From the NCBI GenBank assembly GCA_963920765.1, contig OY987248.1, positions 16,898,539-16,962,538 on the forward strand: a stretch of DNA of 64,000 nucleotides, read 5' to 3'. The translations under genes were made by a program, and so were the position numbers. Shown here piece by piece: positions 1-11,754 of this stretch. The stretch's first letter is position 1, and the number at the start of each line of letters is the position of its first letter. This DNA comes from Ulota crispa (Eukaryota > Streptophyta > Bryopsida > Orthotrichales > Orthotrichaceae). Under the pieces are notes generated by a model. The model made no database searches. It was given only the letters and a program-made list of their open reading frames with translations, and was not told the origin of the DNA.

Positions 1-1376
1 CATTCTCTGTTCTTCATTCTCCACCACTCACAAAAGGGGAATCACACCGTCATCGCAAAGTGCTCCCATTGGCTCCTATTTCCACTCCACAACTTTTGAT
101 TCTTCAAAGAAATTTCAATCTTGGAGAAGGTGTGACTACCCTAGTGCAAATTTTTGTTGGAAACCTTGTATTTGCTACTGAGTGGGACTATATACATGGA
201 GAATGAAAAATGACAAACATTGTTGATGTCTTGGATTTGTTGTTAGAATTGATGTAGAAGTTCCAATTTGTGAGAACTTATTTGAAGCTTTTCTTGTTTA
301 TGTTTGTTGGTATCTTTGATGCTCAAAAAAGGTGCATCGTGCTAGCCATGGGCCTAGTTTAGACTAGTAATCGGAGGAAACAAAAAAAAGTGACCCCCAT
401 CCAATCTTTCATCCTTTAGAGCATTTTCACATCATCCAAGAGTGTTGGAGAAGAAAGTTGCTACAAAGCATAAGTGTTCCTCTATTGGACAAGTTTGGAG
501 CCACTATCATAGCAAGCCCCAAAACTTCACTATCTTGTCCGTTAACATGGCTATATTGGTTAGTGACATGTTAAGTTGAAGTACCAAACAAACCCCAAGT
601 GTGAACACTTGAGTAGATAAAAGTGATATTTCAACCAATGAGGTTTGAGATAATTTTGTCCGATTGCTAGTGTGAACCAAGCCTAAGAGCAGTTTCAATG
701 GTGAGGCCCTATTTACAAGCAGTAAAAGAGCATGTAGACCAGGCTTGTAAGTACCGCCTCTTGTACAAAGTGGAAGCACCCAAAGGAGTCAAATATTTGA
801 GGTTTATTGTTGAAGCTGACACAAGAGCACACAGAGCTAACACACATTGACAAGACATGTGGGATTAATGGGCCCATTGGCTAAAATTAGAAAAGTGCAA
901 GCTCTCTTACATAAGTAATGACATGGGGTGGGGTCACGTCAAGAATTTCTTCCCTTTTCTTCTTTAAATAGGCTTAATTGTCATCATGACCCTCTTAACT
1001 ACATCTTTTTGCTTCACTTAGAGTGGCAGTGTAACTAGTTGCAAAATTTTGCTTCAAGACTCTCCTTTGGTGCGCACTCTAATTAGAGGAGTTGATTATT
1101 GTCTCCATTGGGTACTTTTTTTTCTTATCTCCTCCATTTTAGTGATAAAGGGTCCACATGGAGTGGCCTTTGAGGTTGCTCTAAGTCTGCGGTAATAGAA
1201 ACTTGATATTAATTAATTTGGGAAAAACACTTTCCCAAAACAAATTTTGGGATACTAAATTTTGTATAAGTGAGAATATTTTGGTGATTGAAAGTGAATT
1301 TTTTTTATAATTCCTTCAAGGCGTTTCATCATTGATATAAGGTCTTAAAGAAATCATCATAAAATTCACTTTAACC
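1..1376. other. Intergenic, no gene recognised
   Basis: AT-rich sequence with no open frame that resembles a known protein and no credible exon chain. The longest frame (507-779, minus, 90 aa) has no recognisable motif. I see no inverted-repeat element here that I could delimit. Confidence 0.6.
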
Positions 1377-1844
1377 CCTAAAAGGATCAAGCCCCCTTTC
1401 ATGGGACAAATGGGATTTTGGGCATGTACCTATGGCTAAACTACTTTGTGAGGTTTTTGAAACTTTTATGGATGATGGGGAATTCACAGATTCACGTGGG
1501 CATTTAATTTTCTCTTCATTATGACATTTATTGAATAAGTTAAAAATGAATTCTAGAAAAACGGCGAGATTGGGCAGCCCAAAAATTTCTTTAAAAATTG
1601 ATTTAAAATAAAATAAGAAATAAGAAATGAGTTCTTTAGACTTATGTATAGATGGGGAGCTTTAAATCATTCAATTTTGATTGATGAGATGAAAGTTATG
1701 AGAAGTTTTTGTTTCCACGTAAGTGTGAAAATCTCAAAACCATACCTACTTGCAAACAAAAACTTCTCATAACTTTCATCTCATCAATCAAAATTGAATG
1801 ATTCAAAGCTCCCCATCTATATATAAGTCTAAAGAGCCCATTTC

Positions 1845-1886
<42 letters not shown>

Positions 1887-2110
1887 CAATATTTAAAGAA
1901 GTTTTTGAGCTGCCCAATATTGCCCATTTTCTAGAACTCATTTTTAACTTCTTCAATAAACGTCATAATGAAGAAAAAATTAAATGCCCACGTAAATCTG
2001 TGAATTCCCCATCATCCATAAGAGTTTAAAAAAACCACACAAAGTAGTTTAGCCATAGGTACATGCCCAAAATCCCATTTGTCTCATGAAATGGGGCTTG
2101 ATCCTTTAGG
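1377..2110. mobile_element. Long fold-back (inverted-repeat) element, about 734 bp
   Basis: The two halves are reverse complements over roughly 350 bp each. The left end reads CCTAAAAGGATCAAGCCCC and the right end is its complement, GGGGCTTGATCCTTTAGG. Further matching blocks run inwards (the GGGCATGTACCTATGG block, the GTGGGCATTTAATTTTCTC block, the TCATAACTTTCATCTCATC block) to a turn near 1735-1750. A (TA)n run at about 1843-1880 lies only in the right arm, so it grew after the arms formed. There is no coding capacity. This is a non-autonomous fold-back or MITE; the superfamily is not determined. Confidence 0.85.
1843..1880. repeat. (TA)n microsatellite inside the fold-back element
   Basis: An uninterrupted TA dinucleotide run in the right arm of the surrounding fold-back element. 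The left arm has no equivalent run. Confidence 0.9.
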
Positions 2111-2548
2111 AATCAATCCTTGAATGATCGAGCAGCCCTTTGCAACCAGTACAACACAGAGTATTTTTCTTGTATTTGGAGTGCATCCACACCTTTATTA
2201 CATTTGGAATCAACAAAGAAGTTAGAATATAGATCAATGCTGTTCTAGTGAGGTAGTCAAGATTCCAAATTAAAACTTTTTGTTGGTAGCAAATGCCAAT
2301 TATATAGCAACATACATAGTATGTATTATAGTAGCTCGGTTGTTTAAGGGTTAAATCACATAAAAGTCTTCAAAATGAAAAAGTCAAAAGTCCCAAATTT
2401 TGGGGTTTTTCTCAAATTAATGAATATTGCATTTAGAGCGTCTTGACTTGCTGAATAATATAGTCTTGCTACTGTACATGAATTTGGCTACTTCTCCGAG
2501 AAATTTGTGAAAAAATCATGGTAAAGCTTAGAGTTGTGAGAAATGTAA

Positions 2549-3314
2549 GAGCATCTCTTGCCACTTGTCAAATGAGCCCTTTGTGTTCCACCCATAACAA
2601 CTTTTATGATTTGAGTCTCCAACAGCACTATACTAGCTAGTCGATGTGCAAGAGCGGGGTCGGTGAGGTTTAGCCACTTTCACGTCAAATTCAAGGTTTC
2701 TCTAGGCCCCCTTCACAATACTTACCAAGCATTGTTCACGCACAGTGCACGCACTATGCACGCATTGTTCACCTTGCATATCCAGATGTACCAATGCAAT
2801 TTGTTGTAACACAAGTGCAAGCCTTGAAACCTATCGGACTGCAAGAGAACTTCACGCAATTCATGCTTGTTGCACTACTTGCTACTGCAGTCCCCTCCAA
2901 ACCTAGTTTATAGGCGCTTCATTTGGAGGGTGGCAGGAGATGTCTCCTGTAGCACGCTTTCCATGCCCTGGAAAAATGAGGTTTGACAGGGAGAATGACA
3001 CGAACCTTCACGGTGAGGCTTGAAGTTCTCCTACAGCCTTGAGACCTTTCGGACCTGCACCAGCGTTATAACAAATTGCATAAGTACACTTGGCTATGGA
3101 GTGGGGTCTTGTGTGAACAGTGCGTGTATAGTGCTTGGGAGGGACCGTGAAGGGCGCCTGGAGAAAGCTTGAATTTGGCAAGAGCAAAGATCAATCTGAA
3201 GGCATGACGACCTGCACATGGACGCATTGAGTGCTATTGGGGACTTGAAACGCAAAAATAACTACGACTAGGGAGCGCGGGGCTATTTTGAAGTGCTGCA
3301 GGAGATGCTCTTAT
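2549..3314. mobile_element. Tourist-like fold-back MITE just upstream of the NOT10 gene
   Basis: The left end is TAAGAGCATCTCTTGC and the right end, read in reverse complement, is TAAGAGCATCTCCTGC. Inverted similarity continues inwards. A block at 2683-2715 (CAAATTCAAGGTTTCTC) pairs with 3143-3178 (GAGAAAGCTTGAATTTG). A block near 2820-2850 (CTTGAAACC..CGGACTGCA) pairs with 3035-3060. TAAGAGCATCTC-type ends are common in Tourist-like (PIF/Harbinger) plant MITEs, but the class is inferred from the ends only. There is no coding capacity. Confidence 0.72.
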
Positions 3315-3682
3315 AAAAGCAGAAAAATCGCTGGCTATGGCCGGACAGGTGATCCACGTGTACTTGTGGAGTCCCCCTGCCGGCTGCAAAATTCGAAAGC
3401 AGATGAAGAATAGTCAACCCATCGGGGCCGGGATGAGGACGAGGGATGAGGATGGATGGATGGATGACTCCGTCCGTTGGTGGGAGCGGCACGCTCACGG
3501 GGGCGGAGTCCGCGGAGAAGGGCGAAGGCCAACGGGGCGGGCGAGGCGGGGGCGGGCGGAGCGTTGTCGTTGTCGAGAGAACTCTCTCACGACTCACGAG
3601 TGTGTCTGTGTCTGTGTGTGTGCAACCGATCCATGCTGCTTGCCTTCGTTTTCCTCGCAGGAGCCTTCGCGGTGGTCGTACC
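3315..3682 (+). promoter_or_regulatory. Promoter and 5' UTR region of the NOT10 gene
   Basis: GC-rich segment between the upstream MITE and the chosen start codon. It contains a TG-rich run (about 3598-3627) and CG-rich blocks, unlike the AT-rich DNA before it. I cannot place the transcription start or a TATA box. An upstream ATG at 3446 is in frame with the chosen start and no stop intervenes. Confidence 0.45.
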
Positions 3683-6600
3683 ATGGACGGCGATGGCGGC
3701 GATGGCACCACCAAGGCTGAGCCGCTGCCTTCACTACCAACAATGGCGCCAGCACCAGCCACCACAACACCACCACCAACACCAACAACAACAACAGCAA
3801 CAGCAACGACAATAACAACGACATCATCATCATCGCAAGCAACAACCGAGGACAGCTCCAACAACTCGTCGTCCAGTGCCGCACGGCCGCAGTCCACAGT
3901 CGCAGGCTTAGCCAAGGAGGCCGCTCAGCTCTTCCACGCGCGCTCCTACCAGGGCTGCTTGCTTATCCTGCACCAGCTGCAGCTCCACAATGACGAGGAT
4001 CCCAAGGTTGGGGCATTGCTTGCTCCGGCCTTTCGGATTGTCAGGTTTTGGAGATGATTGTGTTATTTTGTTCTTTGTCTCGGGGTTTGAATCACAATGA
4101 TCCGAAGGTTTTGTTCGGGGCGTTCGTGATTAGGGCATTTTTTCGTTCGCTCCCTTCGCTTGGGGTTACGAGGGCTTAGACTGTTGTTTTTCTTGAGTGT
4201 GGAGGCGATTTTACGGAGGGGTTGTTTGTTTTTTGTGAAGGAAATGAGAGTGTGTCAGGGTTTGCGGGTCGGGAATCGCTTGATTAGAGTACCCGTTGAT
4301 TGAGTGAGTGGACGTTGGTTTTAGGGTTTGGATTAAATGCTAGTTGGAAAACCTAAGCCGGTTTGAGTGGCAGGGTTTTTAAAAGCTGTGCGGGTTAGGG
4401 TTACTAGCGTTGCGAAGGTTTACTTAGGTTTTGGCGTCCTTGTTATTATGGCTTCAGAGATATATCTGTGGTTTTCCTTCTCACGTAGTCTCTTTCTACC
4501 GGCTCGAATACTTCGTAATACTCTTTTCTAAAATGTTATGTTAGAATACTCTGCTACACGTGCCACATTACTATTGAATGTTGCACACATTCAAACCACG
4601 TTCGAGTGAAAATGTTGGAACCCCAGGTGGCTAGATTTAATAGGTTTGGTGTAGTCACTACTGGCATAAGCTTCAGAAAAAGCAGACGTGCTAAATAACG
4701 GGATCGTCTCCATGGAAGAGGACACGGATATGAATATCTTACTTCTAGAACTTTAAGAACCATATTAGCTCTCGGATTAAGAGCAATCGAGGGAATCAAC
4801 TTCATAATGTGATGTATTTTACCGACTGGAACTGTGAATATGGAAGAAGTTTTTTGTTTTAGAGTTCTCGGATATGTTCTTCTTTTTGTTGGCACTGATC
4901 TCTTGTTGTGCTTTGTGTTGTTGTTGCGGAAGCAGATTCGACATAATATTGCTGTTGCGGAGTACTACCGAGATGGCTGTTCCAACCCTCAGAAGCTGCT
5001 AGAGGTGCTCGCTCAGGTGAAGGTGTGTGAAAGGATGTGAAAAAATATGGAGAGTGCCTTCAGACAATCTCGAGCTCACGCTTGTCCTCTTAAAGCCTCG
5101 TTCTCAATTGTTTAGGATTTGCTAGCTAGTTCTCTGCAGTAGTTTGCAATGTTTTTTCAACATGGTTTCAATTTTGCGTGGACAGGCTCGTAATGAGGAG
5201 CTAGCGCGTGCTGCAGAGGAGCAGCAGGAAGGAAACAGCTCTGCTTCTACCTCGGGTAGCTCCAACGGCAGTGGTGGCAACGGAGGGCTTTCAAGTACTG
5301 CCCGGACGACAAGCGCGGACGTTGTTGCATATATGGAAGACTATGATACGTCCATTCCCAACTTGAACAATGTATGTCTCCGGTGCATGTAAATCCCTAA
5401 AGATAATTGGACTTGTTGTGGATTTTTTTCACATTTTTGAGGAGGTTATGTAGGTTATGTCTTTTGTTTACTCTATAAAATCACATGCAATGCTCTTTCA
5501 CTGCTATTGGTGATACACAATCTGACCCTGTCGCTATTACGTATTTCTCAGTAGGATAAACCAAATTATTCGTTCACTAATCATGAATTCTTGGCCGTTT
5601 AGAGATAAGTACCTCAGAATTAAGGAGTTGGAGTTGAGGGCTGGGACATTGTCTGTAACCATAAGAGCTTGGGCCACGTTTTGACTCATCCGGGACTTCA
5701 GATGTGTATAGAAAATCTGGATATCTTGTTTGGGCAAGGTGGTGGAGAACTGTCTGCTATGGAGAAATTGATGTGTTCGTGGCAAATCGTATGTGAGTTC
5801 AGGCTATTATTATGTACCACCTACAAAGATATGCTGCCGCAATGTCCGTATTGGAGCCTCTTTATCGAAACATTGAACCAATCGATGAGGTTTGTTATTT
5901 CCTTCGTTTATGTTCTTTTGTCCCCTCGCCTTTTTTCCCCTCATTTCTCGTCTTCTACGACATGTTAGGGTTTTCAACATGGGCCAGCAAGCTTATCTCA
6001 GGCTTTTAGGGTTCATTGGATAACTCCGAGGACATGCTTTGTGATCGCAAATGAGCTTGCGGTTAGATCTTTCTCGCTCTTGACTAATAGTTTTGTGGGT
6101 CTGCAGACAGCGGCATTGCGAGTGTGCCTATTGATGTTGGATATTACGCTAAATTCCAGTCAGCCTGGGAAAGCAGCGGTAAATTGATGCCACTTCCTCC
6201 CGTAGTAGAGCCCAGTGTCAGGATTGGGATATGTCTGTTGATGATCTCTCGTAAGCTCGTTTTTTTCAGTTTTGAAGTAGATGCTTGGATGCTTTGTCTT
6301 TTTTTCTAATGAAAATCGTGTTGCAAATTGCAGGGAGTTTTGCAGTACATGGAAAAGGCGTTTGGTTACTTGTTGCCACCCACAGAGACGTCGAGTACAG
6401 CACCTACAATACCGAGTTCAACACCGTCGGAAACGGAGTTACTTATAACCAGTACGGAGCAAAACCTTGCAAGGACGTCATCGGATGAAGTTTTAGAGGA
6501 GGATCCTGTCGTGCTTGGCTCTCTAGAGATAGATCCTAGCCAGAGTAGAGCAACGGTGACGCCCGCGATTGCCGCACGGGAAAAGCCCATTCCACCCGTG

Positions 6601-8366
6601 GACGTGAAACTGCTGTTACATCTGTACAGAGTTCGGTTGTTTCTCTGTGCTCGGAACTTGAAGGCTTCCAAGAGGGAGATCAAGTCGGCTTTAAATCTGT
6701 CTCGAGAAAACGTGACGGCGTTGCTTCTGAAGGCGCAGCTGGAGTACGCTCGTGGGAATTACCGTAAAGCCATCAAGCAGTTGACCATGTGTATAGGGCG
6801 AGCTGACCCCGGGATGCGAGGGATGCTCCTCTCCAACCTTGGGTGTATTCATCACCGGCTACGGAAAGACCAAGTTGCGGCGCTATACTTCAGAAAGGCA
6901 CTCCAAGTTTGTTCGTTATCAGAGCGGAGCAATTCCCTGTCTGTGCAAAGCTTCTCCCAAGACAGGTCGTTGCCTATGGTTTACAATGCAGGGCTGCAGC
7001 AGTTGTCGTGTGGGAACCCTGTCCTGGCTTCTCGTTGTTTCCAGGTGTGGTCATCTGTCTGCTAAATTTTGTTCCCTTCCTCGAATCTTTCGATAGGAGC
7101 TTTTGTAGATATCGAAGCATTGGATACATAGGCTTTGTTTTCATCTGTGTGTAGATATTGGCAGCAGGGGGCTAATCAGAGATGTGTCTACAGGAAGCGG
7201 CTGCGCTTTACTACAACCGGCCGTTGCTTTGGTTGCGACTGGCGGAGTGTTGCGTGGTAGCATTGGAGAAGGGGCTTTTGGAGAACACAACAACGACGAA
7301 GAAAGAAATAGCGGTGACAATAGTCGGCGATGGAGCGTGGCGGCGTGTGGTGCTGCCTGGAGGGAGTCTCAACCCGACGCTGTCCAACGGCGCACTGGGG
7401 TTGAACATGGATGAATCCGAGGGAGATGTACAGGTACCGGATGGCGGGGAGAAGTGGTTCGTGTCTGGGAAGCTCCACAAGCTCTCGCTCTCCTTCGCCA
7501 TCCAGTGTTTACAGATTGCGATTTGCCTCTTCGACCGCTGTGATGCAAGAGCCGCCGAAGCGGCGGCGGAGGCGGCCGTGGCGGCTGCGGCGGAGGTTGG
7601 GGACGGCGGTGGAGACGACGTCCAGAGTTTGAAAGGCGGCGAGTGCAAGGGCGGTTTAAGCAGTCCAACTGGAGAACCCAAGGATAGTAAGAGTATTGTG
7701 TCGGCAGTGGCGGCGTTCGAGGAGCACCAGCTGCAGGAGACGGCTGCGTTGCGGATGTGGGCGCTCGCGGCGCTCTCGTATTGCCAGCTCGGCGTGGGGC
7801 ACCCGTTGCGAGCGCTACGGTCTGCGGAGCAGCTGTTGCGCCAGCCGTGCTGTGCCCGGCCGTATTTGCTTCTTGGTCATGTGTATGCAGCGGAAGCGCT
7901 CTGCCAGTTGGAGAGACCGGAGGAAGCGCTGGAGCACCTGTCGACGTGTTTGAACGAGACGACAGTGGAGCCGGCCAACTCCGGTGGCGAAGACGAGAGC
8001 AGCGTGAAGTGGAAGAGCGGGGACAACAGCGAGGCCAGCGTGGACGGCGAGGACGGCGCTTCGTACTCTGTCGGTGCGTTGGGTGACGCGGCGAGCGTTG
8101 CGAGGCTGACGGGCACTAGCGCGCGCGCGTCGCTCTACGTGAACCTCGTCGCGGTGTACGCCATGCAAGGCAACCTGCTGGAAGCGCATCGGTTGGCCCA
8201 GGAAGCGCAACGGCTGTCGCCGTCGAACCCCATGGCGTTGCTGGCCGCTGTGTACGTCGAACTGAAGCTGGAGCGCATGCCGTCCGCCTTGACTCTGTTG
8301 AAGCAGTACCGCCATTTGTGCGTTGTGAGCTCCTCCAGCAAAGGGCTGTCACAACAACACGGCTGA
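3683..8366 (+). CDS. NOT10: CCR4-NOT transcription complex subunit 10 (CNOT10/NOT10)
   Basis: Seven exons give 879 aa: 3683-4006, 4936-5022, 5186-5371, 5803-5889, 6107-6178, 6334-7044, 7194-8366. All introns are GT-AG and every junction is phase 0. NOT10 is a TPR scaffold that binds NOT11 and the N-terminal part of NOT1 in the CCR4-NOT mRNA deadenylase. Family hallmarks seen: AKEAAQLFHARSYQGC (about aa 77-92), HNIAVAEYYRDGC with PQKLLEVL in exon 2, AAAMSVLEPLYRNIEPIDE in exon 4, and ASRCFQ/EAAALYYNRPLLWLRLAECC across the exon 6/7 junction. TPR-like helices include LLLKAQLEYARGNYRKAIKQ and, near the C-terminus, NLVAVYAMQGNLLEAHRLAQ. The first 75 aa are low complexity (Thr/Pro/Ser). I chose ATG 3683 for its ACCATGG context; ATG 3446 would add 79 residues with no family look. 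Length is somewhat above the roughly 790 aa I recall for Arabidopsis, mostly from the N-terminal tract and Ala/Gly/Glu-rich inserts in exon 7. Confidence 0.93.
3750..3837 (+). repeat. Trinucleotide-rich low-complexity tract in NOT10 exon 1
   Basis: Runs of ACC, ACA/CAA and ATC triplets encode the Thr/Pro/Ser-rich stretch PPPTPTTTTATATTITTTSS. The tract stays in frame and is probably length-variable. Confidence 0.8.
4007..4935 (+). other. NOT10 intron 1
   Basis: A 929-bp GT-AG intron, the longest in this gene. I see no repeat element or nested gene. The minus frame at 4554-4895 has no family features. Confidence 0.85.
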
Positions 8367-8950
8367 GAACCATGGGGGATGGGGATTTTGTTTGGATCCC
8401 TCTTTTGCTTGGGGGACAGATTTAGATGTATCATTCATGTGCAGACACTGGCATCACAAAGCTGTGCTAACTATCAGAATTTTTGTACCATAACCTTACA
8501 TTTTGCAAGGGTTGAAGGAAAGAATGTAGGAACTCAGTAAACTCATTTGTTTTTCCCCCTCCCCACCCCCTCCACCACTACCAAGGTATCAGCCTTTTCT
8601 GGTTTTGCTCAGGGTTGGCGGTGATGAGGCCGGCTTTGTTGTCGAACCTCCTTCACATTGGGATGCTTTCAGCTGTCAATAATACCAATTGCGCGGACTG
8701 TATCCTATACTTCATCATAGCTGGCAGGCTTCTTCTCCTGCCCACCTCCCCTCTTGCTCTTCTTTTGACTTTGTGCTCGTCATCGATAAGTCTTGTCTTG
8801 TTTGTGTTTACCTTGGTTTTTTCATTACATTCTTTGAACTGCGTTGGACAAACTCTCTTATTTTGGAGATTCTTATCTAAAATACTCTGGAATTTTTATT
8901 TTATTTTTATGTCAATGATACGAGCCAATGGCTCAATTACAAGTTTGCTC
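8367..8950 (+). other. 3' UTR and downstream region of NOT10
   Basis: T-rich sequence after the TGA stop. I could not identify a canonical AATAAA or a cleavage site, so the end of the transcript is unknown. Small frames here have no recognisable content. Confidence 0.4.
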
Positions 8951-9389
8951 GGTGACTAGTGAAGAGGATATTTCGGTTTTTTTTTAGGGTTGTGCTTGAG
9001 TTTGGGTAAGCTTAGTCCATCTTGTTCAACATAACTTTCACAAAAACTTGGATCGAAAACAACACACATGTGTATTTTCTTTCTATTCCACAGAAATACG
9101 CTTCCTGCAAGTGAAGTCACCACTTTGGATGGCAACATACTTAAGCACAGAACCTATAATTCAACCATTGGAAGAATATATTATACAGGGCTTGAGGAGT
9201 CTTTGAAATTGTATCGGTCTTAGATGGGCTATAGAATGGTATTGTGTATAATAATATCTTATTTGGCTCACTTTGGGCTCCTACAAGGTTTCTTGCATTT
9301 TTCTCTACGCCATTTGATTTTCCCATCTTCTCTGCTCTTTCTCAGTTATTTGCACTTTTGCCACTTAAATATTTCACACCATTTCTTTA

Positions 9390-9712
9390 AAGGATTTTTT
9401 TTTATAAATGCCCCTAAAGTATGCAATATTCATAGATACCCCTGTTTTTTCAGAAATATCACAAATACCCTTTAACCAAAAAAATTAGGCATTTGTTTTG
9501 TTGTGCATGCCATTTTCCTTCTTCCTTAGTGCGCATGCATAACAAGAAAGTAGTAGTGTGCGCACAAAGAGAGAAGGAAGTGCCATGCATAACAAAACAA
9601 ACGCCTAAATTTTTTGGTGTAATATTTCTGTTTTGGTGTAATATTTCTGAAAAAGCAGTGGTATCTAAAAAAAATATTGCATACGTCAGGGGTATCCATG
9701 AAACAACCCCTT
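9390..9712. mobile_element. MITE family A, copy 1 (about 323 bp)
   Basis: Inverted-repeat element. The left end (..ATAAATGCCCCTAAAGTATGCAATATT) pairs with the right end (AATATTGCATACGTCAGGGGTATCCAT), and the inner arms GGCATTTGTTTTGTTGTGCATG and CATGCATAACAAAACAAACGCC pair near the middle. A second copy of matching length and internal wording lies at 60071-60396. There is no coding capacity and the superfamily is undetermined. Confidence 0.82.
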
Positions 9713-10179
9713 CTTAAAAAAGGTGGGCATTCACAATGGTCCAGGAAAAGTGTCCTAATTCTTCAAGCTAGCTTTTGTGTCATGAACGAGTAGAGCATTT
9801 CCCTTCTTCCAGTCTTCCAATTGGTTCAAGAATGATATACAGTGGTGCTTGGATAAGGTCAACCTTTTTAAGAGAAATGTTTGATAGGGTCACACTCTCA
9901 CTCCCTTTTTGCCTAAATAGTGCGTTGTGGGCCCTGTTAGGGTCAAGTGTTTGGTTATGATCAATGCTTGTTTTTTGTCAACTCCCATTCTGACACTACA
10001 ACTAAAAATGGGTTTGGTTTGGGTCAACTTTCTTCCTTCCACCTCCTTTAGCCCACGCCCGTCTCATGGCGCACCTGTCTTGCATCGCGCCTGTCTTGCG
10101 CCGCACTTGTTCTTGCGTTGTGCCTGTTCTTGGAGAAGGTAAGATTTAGGGAATTGCTTGAGCAACTTGTTTTGAATGG

Positions 10180-10500
10180 ATTAGGAAGATTCTTGATTTC
10201 ATGCTCTATTTGAGAAGTAGAGCAGAAAGGCATTACAAGCATTTTGGGATTGACATTTGCAAAGCTTGTTTTTGCACAGGAATAATTGTTTTCTTTCCTT
10301 GGTTACTCGGGTTGCATACTAGGAGAAATCGTTGAAGCACCATTATCAATTGCCAGGTACCGTTACCTGCTCCTTTGATGAGTGTCATGTGCTCTTCAAT
10401 TACTCTGAATGGTGTAAAAAATTTCAATGACTAGTTCTATGAGGTTGCTTCCAAAGTTTGGAGGATTGAGCTTTGTCTTCTTAAATTCCCTTTCCTAGAT
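10180..10500 (+). repeat. Direct repeat, copy 1 (about 320 bp)
   Basis: Diverged direct repeat of 11755-12095. Shared landmarks in the same order: AAGATTCTTGATTT, GTAGAGCA, TTGGTACC-type AGGTACC, GATGAGT.TCATGTTCT, and GAGGTT.CTTCCAAAGTT.. The copies lie about 1.58 kb apart, both inside the putative pogo-like element. Confidence 0.75.
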
Positions 10501-10614
10501 TACGTATTGATAGCTGAGCATTTGGTTTACAAGACTTTGCATAAATCTGTTCCAGCTTAATGTAGATTAGTACTTTCAAAAAGTAAAGCCAAGAGTATCT
10601 TTGGATAAGCAATA

Positions 10615-11195
10615 CTCCCTTTGTCCTAATCTAAAACTCCAAAAAACTTCTCCACAAGGGATTAATTGTATTTGTAGTCATTACGCTAGTGACAAATGCA
10701 TTCTAGAATCAATATACCACCTACCAAATATTTGCAAATTTCAAGTTTTTATGTTTTCATTTAGACTATCAAATTCCATGCAAAAAGTACCATATTTGTG
10801 CATAGTTTGTGAATGTTGCCAACTCCTCAATATTTGAGTCTTTGTACTAATGACACATGCGTTCTAGAATCAATATACCATCTACCAAATGTGTGCAAGA
10901 TCTCCTGCTTTGATGTTGCCCTTTGGGCACCCAAATTCCATGCAAAAAGTACCATATTTGTACATGTTGCTAGCTCCTCATTATTGATGATTTAAAGATT
11001 AGTAGCAACAATGGTACCTCATATGGGCAAGGCCAAGCTTGTTAGTAGAGGAATGCTCTTTAATTGCTAAACTTGCCCCCATGAAACCATTGAACATGAT
11101 AAACGCTTTCTCAGCAATTGAAATTAGCAAAAGGGAGCTTTTTAGTGGGACAAGAACTATGCCTAATTTGGAGCTTTATATTGGGATTGAGGGAA
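10615..11195. mobile_element. Stowaway-like MITE (about 580 bp)
   Basis: The left end CTCCCTTTGTCCTAATCTAA is preceded by TA (10613-10614). The right end in reverse complement reads TTCCCTCAATCCCAATATAA and is bounded by TA (11196-11197). CTCCCT.TCC ends with TA duplications are the Stowaway signature. The element holds an internal tandem duplication (10698-11000). No coding capacity. Confidence 0.72.
10698..11005 (+). repeat. Two-copy tandem duplication, period about 161 bp
   Basis: Both copies begin with TTCTAGAATCAATATACCA (about 10700 and 10861) and contain AAATTCCATGCAAAAAGTAC followed by CATATTTGTNCAT. They lie inside the Stowaway-like element. Confidence 0.85.
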
Positions 11196-11754
11196 TAATT
11201 TTACTCTGTTTTTGTAGCAAGCTCTTTGTCTAAATCCACATTCACATTGTAATAAGATAAATCTCATATCATGTAGAGATGTGTGTTTACAACAACACCT
11301 CCTAATTCTTGTTATTTGAAAATGGAATTTGATATGAAATAGTTGCACAAGTTTTGGAGAAGATAATTAATAATGATCATTCGTGAATTTATAAAGTAAA
11401 GAGTAAAAAGATGGACTTATTCTCAGCTAGATGAAGCATTGCCACTAGAAATGAAAATCCTCACATTCCGAGAGAGAGCAAATTTTATTAGAGGAACCTA
11501 TGTAAAGGAAATCTGAGGAGGGTGGATCTACTCACGTTCTCACTCTCACATCCAAAAGCAAGCTTGTGTACAACATGTTTTTGAGGCTTCAAGGTAGGTT
11601 TAGTTGAATACAAACTTTGGAGCTCACACACGCTATCATCTTCTTTTTGTTGTCCAATTTACAAAGCCAATGTTTCTGTTTAACAACTCGGGTATAACTC
11701 TTGTTGGCTAAGCAATGCAAGGTAGTTCAAAACCTTTTATAGGATCTTTGAATA

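Noticed and set aside
3283-3915. 210-aa minus-strand open frame over NOT10 exon 1
   Set aside because: Antisense shadow of a GC-rich, triplet-repeat coding exon; its Val/Asp/Gly runs are the reverse of the Thr/Pro tract.
7211-7681. 156-aa minus-strand frame inside NOT10 exon 7
   Set aside because: The plus strand gives a clear NOT10 match; the antisense frame is low-complexity Ser/Ala.
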